DNA of 64,000 bases from positions 122,078 to 186,077 of the forward strand of contig JAUMUG010000007.1 of assembly GCA_030530775.1 (NCBI GenBank), written 5' to 3'. A program made the translations under genes and the position numbers. The notes beneath the pieces were generated by a model that did no database searches, was not told the DNA's origin, and worked only from the letters and a program-made list of their open reading frames with translations. Positions 29,187-39,005 of this stretch are shown here, piece by piece; positions within the stretch are counted from its first letter, which is position 1; every line of letters starts with the position of its first letter. This stretch comes from Lautropia sp. (GTDB taxonomy: Bacteria > Pseudomonadota > Gammaproteobacteria > Burkholderiales > Burkholderiaceae_E).

Positions 29187-32100
29187 ACAACCGAGGCGAA
29201 CATATGCCACCCCGCCCGAGCCGGGGCAGCTCGTCGAGGTACGTCGTCGTCACTGGGTGGTGGCGGATGTCGATGCATCCGGGTTGAATGCGGAGAGCCC
29301 TCAACATATCTTGACGCTCTCGTCGATCGACGAGGACGGACTCGGTGAGGAACTGGAAGTCGTCTGGGAGATCGAGCCGGGCGCCCAAATCATCGAACGT
29401 GCGGGTTTGCCTTCGGTCACGGGGCAAGACGATTCGGCCATGCTCGATGCATTCCTCGATGCGGTGCGCTGGGGCGCAGCCACCAATGCCGACCGTGGCT
29501 TCCTCCAAGCGCCGTTCCGCAGCGGTGTCAGTATCGAAGACTTCCAGCTCGACCCGCTGGTGCGGGCCATCGACATGGCTCGGGTCAACCTGCTCATCGC
29601 CGACGACGTCGGCCTCGGCAAGACCATCGAGGCCGGTCTGATCATTCAGGAACTGCTGCTTCGGCATCGAGCCCGCACCGTCCTGATCGTCTGCCCCGCC
29701 TCGCTTCAGGAAAAGTGGCGCGTCGAGATGTTGGAGAAGTTCGGCCTCGACTTCCGCGTGGTGGATACCAACTACATCCAACGATTGCGGCGGGAGCGTG
29801 GCATCCATACCAACCCCTGGACCTCACATCCCCGTCTCATCACCTCGATGGATTGGGCAAAAGGGGGCGAGGGCCTGCGCGCCATGCGCGACATCCTTCC
29901 GCCGCATGTCGGGCATCCACGCAAATTCGACCTGCTGGTCGTGGACGAGGCGCACAACGTGGCGCCTTCCGCAGGTTCGCACTACGCGCTGGAGAGCCAG
30001 CGCACGCGTTTCGTCCGCTCCGTCGGCCCGCACTTCCAGCATCGCCTGTTCCTGACGGCCACACCGCACAACGGTTACACCGAGTCCTTTACGTCGTTGC
30101 TCGAACTGCTGGACGATCAGCGTTTCGCGCGCAACATCCTCCCCGATGAAAAGCGTCTGAATCAGGTGATGATCCGCCGCCTGAAGAGTGATCTCGTCGA
30201 TGCGGATGGTACCCCCTTATATGCCCGGCGCAACTTGCAGGCGCTCGAAGTCCCTTATACGGCGCAAGAGCGCGAGATTCATCGCAAGCTGGATGACTAC
30301 TGCGCCAGCCGTCAAAAGGACGCCGAGCAGGCGGCCAACGGTTTCGGCACCGCCTTCGTCAATCGTCTCCTCAAGAAGCGCCTGCTCTCGTCGCCAGCGG
30401 CTTTCGCATCCACGCTGGAAAGACACGCCACGTCGCTGTCCGAGTCCTGCCCCGCCAAGCCGAACCCGATGGCAGAGCGCATCCTGCACAAGGCCATCCT
30501 GAAAGCCGACGAGGACTACGCCGACGACCGTGAGGTCGAAAACGCTCAAGCCGAGGCCGTCGAGGAAGTCTCGCGTCACGCGGTTCCGCTGACACCGGAG
30601 CAGCGGGCAATGCTGGACGAACTGCGGGCATGGGCACAGCGCGCCCGCAACCAGGTCGACGCCAAGGCCCGAGCCATCCTGGAGTGGCTCACGGATCATC
30701 TCAAGACGCGCGGAGAATGGAACGACCGCCGGGTGATTCTGTTCACCGAATACCGCACCACGCACCAGTGGATGCATCAAATCCTCGCCAGCCACGGCTT
30801 CGGCGGCGAGCGTCTCGGGTTGCTCCACGGCGGCCTCTCGCAAGACGAGCGCGAACCCATCAAGGCGGCATTCCAGGCTTCGCCGCAGGAATCGCCGGTG
30901 CGTATCCTGCTCGCCACGGACGCGGCCTCCGAAGGCATCGACCTGCAGAACCACTGTAATCGGCTCATCCACCTGGAGATTCCCTATAACCCCAATGTGA
31001 TGGAGCAGCGCAACGGGCGTATCGATCGTCACGGTCAGCGTGAACAGGAGGTCTTGATCTGGCACCCGGTCGATGGTGGCAGCATGAACGGTGCGTCGGT
31101 GGGCGGCCACGGCGAGGACATCCTGCGTGCCTTTCGGAAACTGGATGCGATGCGCGCCGACATGGGCAGTGTCAATCCGGTCATCGCGCCGCAGATGCCC
31201 GGTCTCATCGAAGGCTCGCTGAAGGTTCTGGATACCAGCATGGCCGAGGCGCGGCTCGAACGCGCCAAGGGCCTCGTTCGTGCGGAACGTGACTTGAAGG
31301 AGCGCGTCGCGAAACTGCACGAGCGTTTGCTCGCCACCAGACAGGATTTCCACCTCACACCGCAGCACGTTCTGATGGCCGTGGAAACCGGTCTCGCACT
31401 GGCAGGGCGACCGCCGCTGGAGCCCGTTGAACTGGTGGGTGCTCCTTCGGGCAGCGTCTTCCGCATGCCCGAACTGCACGGATCATGGGCACGCTGTACC
31501 GAAGGGCTGTCTCACCCTCACACCAAGGCGATACGGCCCATCACCTTCGACCATGCCGTCGCCAGTGGCCGTGACGACGTGGTGCTCATCCACCTGAACC
31601 ATCGTTTGGTACAGATGTGCCTGCGTCTGCTGCGCGCCGAAATTTGGGCTCGGGACGACGTGAAGAAGTTGCACCGTGTCACCGTTCGCACAGTGGCCGA
31701 CGGACTCGTCGATGGCCCCGTCGTGGTGGTGGTCTCGCGGCTCGTCGTCACTGGTGGCAACCACCATCGGCTGCACGAAGAGCTGACGTTGTCGGGCGGG
31801 TATCTGCGCGACACGTCCTTTCGCCGCGAAGAGGGCGTCACCCGAGTCGAGCAGTGGCTGGACGAAGCCAAACCGATCACGGCTGCCCCGCCCCTGTTCG
31901 ATGCGCTGCGTGTCCGCTTCGAGCGACAGCAGGATGCCATCCTGAAAGCCGTGGATGCACGTTCCAAGGAGCGCCTCCGCCATTTGACCAATACGTTACA
32001 GGACCGAAAGCGACGAGAGCTCGGTGACATCGAGAACGTGCTCGGCGATCTGGAGAGCGCGATCCGATCCGAGTTGGAGCGGAACGAACAGCCAGAGCAG

Positions 32101-32310
32101 CTTTCCCTTTTCAGCGAAGACGAACGCACGCAGATCCGTCGTGACATCGCCGCGCTGGAAGCGCGTCTCGGGCGAATCCCCGAAGAACGAAAAATGGAGA
32201 CGCAGGCCATCGAATCCCGCTATGCCAGGCTCGACGACCGCACCTTTCCGGTCGCGGTGATCTTCATCGTGCCGAAATCGGCCCACGAAAGTGTCGGAGG
32301 TGCTGCATGA
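29179..32310 (+). CDS. drmD: DrmD, SNF2-type helicase of class 1 DISARM
   Basis: 1043 residues from ATG 29179 (ATG 29170 and GTG 29113 are alternatives). SNF2 helicase with Walker A DDVGLGKTIEAG (about 141-152), Walker B VVDEAHN (about 255), motif III LTATPHNG, and the C-terminal helicase block ATDAASEGIDLQNHCNRLIHLEIPYNP with NGRIDRHGQ. The C-terminal third is helical and charged. DrmD with an adenine methylase marks class 1 DISARM. The stop overlaps the drmMI ATG by 4 bp. Confidence 0.9.
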   Translation: MNEQPRRTYATPPEPGQLVEVRRRHWVVADVDASGLNAESPQHILTLSSIDEDGLGEELEVVWEIEPGAQIIERAGLPSVTGQDDSAMLDAFLDAVRWGAATNADRGFLQAPFRSGVSIEDFQLDPLVRAIDMARVNLLIADDVGLGKTIEAGLIIQELLLRHRARTVLIVCPASLQEKWRVEMLEKFGLDFRVVDTNYIQRLRRERGIHTNPWTSHPRLITSMDWAKGGEGLRAMRDILPPHVGHPRKFDLLVVDEAHNVAPSAGSHYALESQRTRFVRSVGPHFQHRLFLTATPHNGYTESFTSLLELLDDQRFARNILPDEKRLNQVMIRRLKSDLVDADGTPLYARRNLQALEVPYTAQEREIHRKLDDYCASRQKDAEQAANGFGTAFVNRLLKKRLLSSPAAFASTLERHATSLSESCPAKPNPMAERILHKAILKADEDYADDREVENAQAEAVEEVSRHAVPLTPEQRAMLDELRAWAQRARNQVDAKARAILEWLTDHLKTRGEWNDRRVILFTEYRTTHQWMHQILASHGFGGERLGLLHGGLSQDEREPIKAAFQASPQESPVRILLATDAASEGIDLQNHCNRLIHLEIPYNPNVMEQRNGRIDRHGQREQEVLIWHPVDGGSMNGASVGGHGEDILRAFRKLDAMRADMGSVNPVIAPQMPGLIEGSLKVLDTSMAEARLERAKGLVRAERDLKERVAKLHERLLATRQDFHLTPQHVLMAVETGLALAGRPPLEPVELVGAPSGSVFRMPELHGSWARCTEGLSHPHTKAIRPITFDHAVASGRDDVVLIHLNHRLVQMCLRLLRAEIWARDDVKKLHRVTVRTVADGLVDGPVVVVVSRLVVTGGNHHRLHEELTLSGGYLRDTSFRREEGVTRVEQWLDEAKPITAAPPLFDALRVRFERQQDAILKAVDARSKERLRHLTNTLQDRKRRELGDIENVLGDLESAIRSELERNEQPEQLSLFSEDERTQIRRDIAALEARLGRIPEERKMETQAIESRYARLDDRTFPVAVIFIVPKSAHESVGGAA

Positions 32311-35300
32311 ATCAGAGCACTCACCATCACGACTGGCTCTCCCTCATCGAAGTTTCCGGGCCTTTCCTTGCCGTTCCCGTCTTGAAGGAAGTCTTCCCGC
32401 AGGGATTGGAAGTGCTCGATGCGACCAAATGCAAGCGGCTGCGCCAAGCCTGCGAGGAATGGCGCGAGGGGCTGGAAACCGATGATCCGCGTTTCGCCGA
32501 TCTGCATGCGGCGTGGATCGACGAGGTGCTGTCGCGCGGGTTGGAACTCGATGAGGATGGTCGTGGTGACGTGCTCAAGCGGGGGCGCTGGTGTGCCGAG
32601 CACCTGTCCGTCACGCTGGCGGAATATGGTGTGAACCTGGAACCAGACTTCGCGGTCGTCGGCGATGGCGGCATGCCGCTGATGCTCGTCCACGCTCATG
32701 GGCCTGATGTCGATTTCGATGCCACGCAGACACATGGTGCCTGGGCCAGTACACCCGCAGAACGCATGGTGACGCTCTGCCGAGCCACGGGCTGTCGGCT
32801 CGGTTTGCTCACCAACGGGGAACGCTGGATGTTGATCGATGCGCCGGTGGGTGCGGTTACGTCCTTCGCCAGTTGGTACGCTCGCATCTGGGTGCAGGAA
32901 CCCGTCACCCTGCAAGCTTTCGTCCACCTCCTGGGTATCCGACGCTTCTTCGTGGAGGAGTCCGAGCGCTTGCCCGCGCTGCTCGACCGCTCGCTGAAGT
33001 TCCAGGACGAAGTGACCGATGCCTTGGGTGAGCAGGTACGGCGTGCCGTCGAAGTGCTGATCCAGTCGCTCGACAGAGCCGACCGGGACCGTAGCCGTGA
33101 ACTACTCCGTGAGGTGAAAGAGACCGAACTCTACGAAGCCGCGCTGACGGTGATGATGCGCCTGGTCTTCCTGCTCTCCGCCGAAGAGCGGGGTCTATTT
33201 CTCCTGGGCGACGAACGCTACGAGGCCAACTACGCGCTCTCCACCTTGCGGATGCAATTGCGGGCTGAGTCCGACGAGATTCTGGAGCGTCGCTGGGATG
33301 CGTGGTCGCGCCTGCTCGCGCTCTTTCGAGCGGTGTATGCTGGTGTCGAGCACGAAAACCTGCGTCTGCCCGCGCTCGGCGGTTCGCTGTTCGACCCCGA
33401 TCGCTTTCCCTTCCTCGAAGGCCGAGAGAAGGACTCGGACTGGCGCACGGACCTCGCCAAACCGCTGCCCATCGACAACCGCACCGTGCTGTTGCTGCTC
33501 GAAGCCATCCAGCAGTTTCAGGGCCGCACGCTGTCGTATCGGGCTTTGGACGTGGAGCAGATCGGGTATGTCTACGAGGGTTTGCTGGAGCGAACGGTCA
33601 AACGCACCTCCGATGTCACACTGGAACTCGATGGCACCAAGGGGGCTCAGTCACCGTGGGTCACTCTGCCCGAACTGGAATCCGCAAGGCTGGACGGTGA
33701 AGAACGCTTGACGGAACTGCTTCGGCAACGTTCCGGCAGCTCTGCCAACCGTGTGCGCAACGATCTGGCCCGCCCGGTGGAGGATACACTTTCCGCCCGC
33801 TTGTTGACGACCTGCAATGGCGACATGGCGCTGCGCGATCGCATCGCGCCGTTCGTGCATCTGGTGCGAACCGACCCCTGGGGCTATCCTCTCGTTTATC
33901 CCGCCGGGGCCTTCGTCGTCACGGCCAGCGCCGATCGGCGTGAAACCGGCACGCACTACACGCCGAAATTCCTCACCGAGACCATCGTCCGCGAGACGCT
34001 CACACCCGTTGCCTATGTCGGTCCCGCACAGGGCGCGCCACGTGGCGAGTGGGTATTGAAATCACCCGCCGAGCTGCTCGATTTGAAGATCTGCGACCCT
34101 GCGATGGGGTCGGGTGCATTCCTCGTTCAAGCCTGCCGGTGGCTGGCCGACCGGGTGGTGGAAGCCTGGGCACTCGCTGAAGCCGGGGGGCATACCGTCG
34201 ACATCGATGGACGGGAGGTGGATGTCGGCGCCAATGTCGAGACGCTACCACGCGATACCGAGACGCGAACCATCATCGCCCGCCGCCTCGTCGCCGAACG
34301 ATGCCTTTACGGCGTCGATATGAACCCGCTGGCGGTGGAGCTTGCCAAGCTCTCCATCTGGCTGGTGACCCTGGCCAAGGGTCGCCCTTTCGGTTTCCTC
34401 GATCACAGCCTGCGCTGCGGTGACAGCTTGTTGGGAATCCACCGGCTGGAACAACTCACCCAGCTTTCGATGAACCCAAGTGCTCAGGGGCAATTACGGC
34501 TATTCGGACAGAACATCGAGCAAACCGTGCGCGAGGCCATCGAACTGCGCCGACGGCTGCGTGAAACGCCCATCCGCGACATTCGCGATGTGGAGGTAAT
34601 GGCGCATCTGGACGCCGATGCGCGCCGCAAGCTCGACGTACCGGAATGCATCGCCGATGCGCTCATCGGGGAGGTGTTTGCCTCAGGTGGAAAACGCGCA
34701 CCACTGGATAAGGCGTTGGCCTCATTGAGCGTTCAAGCCGAGCGGACCATCGATGGAGGCAGGGATGTGGTCGCGTCGATGCGCGAGAGGGCTATTGCCG
34801 CGCTCTCGACCGACTTGCCTGCGGACAAGCCGGAGCGGCGGCCGTTCCATTGGCCTTTGGAGTTCCCGGAAGTATTCGCAAACGGGCGCGGTGGGTTCGA
34901 CGCCATCATCGGAAACCCGCCCTTCCTGGGTGGACAGAAAATCACGGGCGTCGCAGGTACGGCTTTCCGCAACTGGCTGGTCGCGCACATCGCGGAAGGG
35001 CGACGTGGTTCTGCCGATCTGGTTGCGTACTTCTTTCTGCGGGCATGGAACCTGCTGCGCGAAGGAGGGGGATTCGGCTTGCTCGCCGTCAACACCATCG
35101 CGGAAGGCGATACGCGACAGGTCGGGCTGGAAGCGATGGTTCGCGCTGGCGCTGTCATCCATGCGGCTTATCCAAACGAGCCGTGGCCCGGAAAGGCGGC
35201 TGTCGTCGTCAGCCGTGTACACGTCCACAAAGGCGAGTGGTTGGGTGAGCGCTCGTTGCTTGGGCGGCCGGCCCCTTTCATATCGGCCTTCCTGTCCGAT

Positions 35301-36677
35301 CGGGAAGAGTGGAGTCCGAAGAGATTGAAGGCGAATGAGGGCATGGCGTTTCAAGGTTCTATTGTGCTCGGAATGGGATTCGTACTCTCGCATGAAGAAG
35401 CGCAACGAATGCTCGACGCGGATCCGAGAAACGCCGATGTGATTTTTCCGTACATCAACGGGGATGACCTCAATTCCGACCCTGAGCAGCGCCCGGGGCG
35501 TTGGGTGGTCAACTTTTGGGATTGGTCGGAGAATCGAGCAAGGGAGTACAAGTTACCGTGGGCTTGGATCGAAGAACGAGTAAAGCCGGAGCGTCAGCTA
35601 GTCAATGATGGAAGTTCTTCAGGACGCCGGCGAAAGCAATATTGGTGGCTTTACGGTTCCGATGCGAAGACGTTGTACCACGCCGTTGGTCGTGGCAAAC
35701 TTTTTGAGCGTCATCCTGATGGATGGGGGCTTGAGCATAGCCCACCACATAAAGTCATGGTATGCAGTGAAGTAAGCAAGCATCTGTCATACGTGTTTAT
35801 CAAAAATGACTGCGTCATGTCGGATCGAGTGGATGCGTTTCGAAGCGAAGTTTCATTTGCGGTGTGCCAGTCTGTGTTACACGAAGTTTGGGCACGAGCT
35901 TACAGTTCCCGTTTGGAGACGCGCCTAAAGTACTCCGTTGGTAATGCTTTCGAAACATTTCCGTTTCCTGCATCTCTTGATATCGATCTTCTCATGCGGG
36001 GGGGGGATGTACATCAGGCGCGTGCCGATTCTATGATTCAAGATGCCATCGGTCTTACAAAATTATATAATAGGTTTCATTCCATTGCTGTGAAAGATCC
36101 TCACATGGAAGAACTGCGCTCATTGCAACGTGAAATGGACGTGGCTGTCGCGCGTGCCTATGGTTGGGACGACCTCGAACTCCAGCACGGTTTTCACGAA
36201 GTATCGTACCTGCCAGAAAATGACCGCATCCGCTTCACCATTTCGGAATCTGCGCGCATCGAAGTGTTGCGCCGCCTGTCGGATCTGAACCGCCAGCGAT
36301 ACGAGGAAGAGGTTGCAGAGGGCCTGCACGGCAACACCAGGCTACGAACTTGGACGCCTAAATGCCTTGGTGTCAGTGCTCAGGTACCTCAACCACCACT
36401 CGATTTCAAGGCTGTTTCTGCCAACGAAACTCGATACCTCAACGTCGCCGAGCCCGAAGCGGACCATCGCATCGGCCCTGCAAAAACCATTGCAGAGTAC
36501 CTGAAGGCTCATCCGGGTTGGCACGCCAAGGCCGATATCCTGGTTGCTACGGGTATTACAGACAGGCAGTGGGCCAGCGCCATCACCGACTTGCTCGCTA
36601 CAGGGGACGTGGAGGGTCGAGGTGAGCGGCGTTGGGTAAGGTACCGAGCGATCAACAGGAAGGAGGGATCGGCGTGA
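32307..36677 (+). CDS. drmMI: DrmMI, DISARM adenine-specific DNA methyltransferase
   Basis: 1456 residues. The N-terminal 550 or so resemble type IIG/large methylase front domains. The methylase core has RRETGTHYTPKFLTETIVRETL, motif I DPAMGSGAFL (about 597) and catalytic motif IV NPPF (about 870), so it should make N6-methyladenine. The segment at about 35330-36110 (residues about 1008-1268), where target recognition is expected, is much more AT-rich than the rest, suggesting exchange of this part. The C-terminal 80 residues look like a small winged-helix-type unit (KTIAEYLKAHPGWHAKADIL). ATGA overlap with drmD; the stop shares one base with the next ATG. Confidence 0.9.
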   Translation: MNQSTHHHDWLSLIEVSGPFLAVPVLKEVFPQGLEVLDATKCKRLRQACEEWREGLETDDPRFADLHAAWIDEVLSRGLELDEDGRGDVLKRGRWCAEHLSVTLAEYGVNLEPDFAVVGDGGMPLMLVHAHGPDVDFDATQTHGAWASTPAERMVTLCRATGCRLGLLTNGERWMLIDAPVGAVTSFASWYARIWVQEPVTLQAFVHLLGIRRFFVEESERLPALLDRSLKFQDEVTDALGEQVRRAVEVLIQSLDRADRDRSRELLREVKETELYEAALTVMMRLVFLLSAEERGLFLLGDERYEANYALSTLRMQLRAESDEILERRWDAWSRLLALFRAVYAGVEHENLRLPALGGSLFDPDRFPFLEGREKDSDWRTDLAKPLPIDNRTVLLLLEAIQQFQGRTLSYRALDVEQIGYVYEGLLERTVKRTSDVTLELDGTKGAQSPWVTLPELESARLDGEERLTELLRQRSGSSANRVRNDLARPVEDTLSARLLTTCNGDMALRDRIAPFVHLVRTDPWGYPLVYPAGAFVVTASADRRETGTHYTPKFLTETIVRETLTPVAYVGPAQGAPRGEWVLKSPAELLDLKICDPAMGSGAFLVQACRWLADRVVEAWALAEAGGHTVDIDGREVDVGANVETLPRDTETRTIIARRLVAERCLYGVDMNPLAVELAKLSIWLVTLAKGRPFGFLDHSLRCGDSLLGIHRLEQLTQLSMNPSAQGQLRLFGQNIEQTVREAIELRRRLRETPIRDIRDVEVMAHLDADARRKLDVPECIADALIGEVFASGGKRAPLDKALASLSVQAERTIDGGRDVVASMRERAIAALSTDLPADKPERRPFHWPLEFPEVFANGRGGFDAIIGNPPFLGGQKITGVAGTAFRNWLVAHIAEGRRGSADLVAYFFLRAWNLLREGGGFGLLAVNTIAEGDTRQVGLEAMVRAGAVIHAAYPNEPWPGKAAVVVSRVHVHKGEWLGERSLLGRPAPFISAFLSDREEWSPKRLKANEGMAFQGSIVLGMGFVLSHEEAQRMLDADPRNADVIFPYINGDDLNSDPEQRPGRWVVNFWDWSENRAREYKLPWAWIEERVKPERQLVNDGSSSGRRRKQYWWLYGSDAKTLYHAVGRGKLFERHPDGWGLEHSPPHKVMVCSEVSKHLSYVFIKNDCVMSDRVDAFRSEVSFAVCQSVLHEVWARAYSSRLETRLKYSVGNAFETFPFPASLDIDLLMRGGDVHQARADSMIQDAIGLTKLYNRFHSIAVKDPHMEELRSLQREMDVAVARAYGWDDLELQHGFHEVSYLPENDRIRFTISESARIEVLRRLSDLNRQRYEEEVAEGLHGNTRLRTWTPKCLGVSAQVPQPPLDFKAVSANETRYLNVAEPEADHRIGPAKTIAEYLKAHPGWHAKADILVATGITDRQWASAITDLLATGDVEGRGERRWVRYRAINRKEGSA

Positions 36678-38530
36678 TGGCGCTTTCAGCCGATCGACCA
36701 AGTACCGATCCAAAGGACGACCTGTTTGGGCGGGCTCCGTTCGCCAAAAGCTTGGCGGGCAGCATCTGTGGTTATGCAGGTGATGATGGGCTGGTGCTCG
36801 CACTTTATGGCACTTGGGGCTCAGGGAAATCCACGGTGCTGAATTACATCGGGTATTACCTTGAGCAAGTAACGGGGGGAGAGCGGCCTGTCGTCGTGTC
36901 TTTCAACCCTTGGTGGTTCTCTGGACAAGAGAACCTGGCCCGTGCGTTCCTTGGCCAACTCCAGGCTGTTTTGCCAGCCAGGAGCGAGAAGTTCAAGAGG
37001 TTGGGTAATCTTCTAGGAGAGTTCGCAGAAGGCATCGGTGGCTTGATTGATCTCTCCGGGATGGCAGGTGGCGCTGCGTCAAAGCTCGGCAAGCTCATCG
37101 GAATGGTGACCAAGCCGAAGCAGAAAGACGTTCCCGCGCTCAAGGCGGAGATCAGCAAGATACTCAAGGATGCAGGCAAGCGCATTCTGGTTATCATCGA
37201 TGACATAGACCGTCTGACGCCAGAGGAGACCCGCCAGTTGTTCACCGTCATCAAGGCGCTGGCGGACTTTCCAAACGTCGTCTACTTGCTGGCCTTCGAT
37301 CGCGACGTCGCCGCACAAGCAATTGAACAACAGAGCGGCTTACCCGGCGAGCGGTACCTGGAAAAGATCATTCAGGTGCCTTTCGAGCTGCCGCCTGTCG
37401 ATCGTGAGGCTCTGCGTGAAGCCCTTCTCAAGCGCCTCGACGAGATACTGGGTGACGTCCCAGAAGGGTCGTTCGATCAGTCGTACTGGACGAACGTCTA
37501 TCGCAACGGGATCGACGCACTGATTCAGGTGCCTCGTGACGTGGTTCGATTCACGAACACCTTGGCCGTCACCTATCCAGCGGTCCGTGGCGAAGTGAAT
37601 GCCGTGGATTTCATCGCTCTCGAAGCACTTCGGGTGTTCTTGCCCGGCTTGTACGACGTGATTCGTAGCAATCCAGACAAATTCTCGGGTCACAGCGGCG
37701 ATTCAGGCTACGACGCCGATGAGCGAACCAAGGAAGCCTTTCACACTGGATGGGCACAAGACCTGCCAGACCAGTTGCAAAAGAGTTCCAAGGCACTGAT
37801 CGAACGTATCTTCCCGAAAACTGGACGCATGGGATACGGCTCGGACTGGTTGGCGGAGTGGCGGAGAAACCTGCGGGCCTGCCACCCGGATGTATTCCCG
37901 ATCTATTTCCGGCTCACCGTTCCTCCCGGAACCATACGCCGTGGCGAGATGATGAAGCTGCTGAGTCTGGCGGCGTCGCCAGCTGACTTCGGCAATGCAC
38001 TCGTTCAAGCCAAGAAAGAACGGCGGCCTGATGGCACGTCAAAGGCGGCGGCACTGCTCGACCGACTGATGGACCATGTCGAAAAGGACATTCCGGATGC
38101 GCATATCCCAGAGGTCATCCAAGCGCTTTTCGACGCAGGCGATGCGTTGATCGATCCTGCCGACGAACGTGGCATGTTCTCGGGGGACAGCGTCTCACGC
38201 GCTTGGCTCCCCGTCTATCACCTTCTGAAGCGGCTGTCGGCCGATCGACGCGCTGATGTGCTGGAGGCAGCGATACGGGCCGGTAGCGCTGTCACAGTCC
38301 AGTCGCGGCTTTTGAGGAGGTTGGAAAAAGAAGTCACGGAGGCACGAGAAGCCACGCTGCTGACGGCCGAAGAAGTCACACGACTGAAGTCCGTATGGCT
38401 GGAAAGAATACGGGTCATCGCAGGTGAATCCAGCTTCATCGACCACCCGAAATTGTCGGAACTACTCCACACCTGGAAACTCTGGGGAGACGACACGACA
38501 CTGAAGTACGAACATGGTGCGCCCACGTAA
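36677..38530 (+). CDS. KAP-family P-loop NTPase, probably frameshifted at its end
   Basis: 617 residues from ATG 36677, with AGGAGGG nine bases upstream (a GTG at 36674 is an alternative). KAP NTPase: Walker A GTWGSGKST (45-53), the insert region SFNPWWFSGQENLARAFL, Walker B ILVIIDDIDRL (about 170), then LAFDRDVAAQAIE and PRDVVRFTNTL. KAP NTPases are membrane-linked ATPases found in many defence loci. The frame stops at 38530, just as a second frame carries on with family-like C-terminal sequence (next entry). The gene lies between drmMI and drmA, where canonical DISARM has none, and so is cargo or an accessory subunit. Confidence 0.85.
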   Translation: MALSADRPSTDPKDDLFGRAPFAKSLAGSICGYAGDDGLVLALYGTWGSGKSTVLNYIGYYLEQVTGGERPVVVSFNPWWFSGQENLARAFLGQLQAVLPARSEKFKRLGNLLGEFAEGIGGLIDLSGMAGGAASKLGKLIGMVTKPKQKDVPALKAEISKILKDAGKRILVIIDDIDRLTPEETRQLFTVIKALADFPNVVYLLAFDRDVAAQAIEQQSGLPGERYLEKIIQVPFELPPVDREALREALLKRLDEILGDVPEGSFDQSYWTNVYRNGIDALIQVPRDVVRFTNTLAVTYPAVRGEVNAVDFIALEALRVFLPGLYDVIRSNPDKFSGHSGDSGYDADERTKEAFHTGWAQDLPDQLQKSSKALIERIFPKTGRMGYGSDWLAEWRRNLRACHPDVFPIYFRLTVPPGTIRRGEMMKLLSLAASPADFGNALVQAKKERRPDGTSKAAALLDRLMDHVEKDIPDAHIPEVIQALFDAGDALIDPADERGMFSGDSVSRAWLPVYHLLKRLSADRRADVLEAAIRAGSAVTVQSRLLRRLEKEVTEAREATLLTAEEVTRLKSVWLERIRVIAGESSFIDHPKLSELLHTWKLWGDDTTLKYEHGAPT

Positions 38531-38808
38531 CGACGCCCGACGAGGGGCTACTGAATCTGCTGCAGAAGTTTCTGAGTCACACGGAATCCTGGACGATGCG
38601 CGGGACGATGTGCGATCGGGCCGTTCAACCTCGCCTCGATCCGAGAAAGCTGGAGGGTTATATCGACACCATTGCCACTGCGGCTCGACTTCGGCGCTTG
38701 CAGCGCGATGACGAAGTGCCTGACGGCGCGCGGGAAGCCGTATCGCAGTACCTGACAGAGTTCGAGATGCTCCAGTCTGGCAAGAACCCGGACGACATCT
38801 ACGCATGA
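38521..38808 (+). pseudogene. Out-of-frame C-terminus of the KAP NTPase
   Basis: In a different frame from the KAP gene, starting just before its stop, the sequence reads TPDEGLLNLLQKFLSHTESW, then DPRKLEGYIDTIATAARLRR and LTEFEMLQSGKNPDDIYA. This looks like the natural end of a KAP-type protein, and I recall similar endings in related P-loop proteins (from memory, not checked). A one-base deletion or two-base insertion near 38515-38527 would explain it. No slippery heptamer is obvious, so a mutation or a sequencing error is likelier than programmed frameshifting. Alternatively a 70-residue protein starts at ATG 38596. Confidence 0.65.
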
Positions 38809-38825
38809 TGACCAGGCGGGAGCAT

Positions 38826-39005
38826 ATGACGGACAGATACGAGATGACGGTCGATCTGAATGTGCTCGGCTGCTTCGGGATCAATCTCTACACGAACATC
38901 TCCCCCGCTCTGAGCAAGGCCAGCTCGAACGTTTGGGATACCGATGGAGCCATTGAAAGCATGCGTTTCGATCAGGATAGGAAGAGAGGGCGGAAATGGC
39001 GTTGA
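38826..39005 (+). pseudogene. Remnant of a GHKL/HSP90-like ATPase gene
   Basis: A 59-residue reading frame with a good ribosome site (GGGAG four bases before ATG 38826). It starts MTDRYEMTVDLNVLGCFGIN and continues LYTNISPALSKASSNVWDTD. This resembles the first 45 residues of HSP90/MutL-type ATP-binding proteins, whose first motif normally reads like E-x-x-x-N-x-x-D-A; here Asn and Asp remain but the Glu is Ser and the Ala is Gly. After about 45 residues the likeness ends and the frame runs into the start of the next gene. I read it as the 5' stub of a deleted cargo gene; a genuine microprotein is less likely. Confidence 0.5.

Noticed and set aside
38514..38711. 65-codon frame starting at the end of the KAP gene
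   Set aside because: It competes with the frame that continues the KAP-type C-terminus, and its sequence turns into Ser/His/Cys noise.
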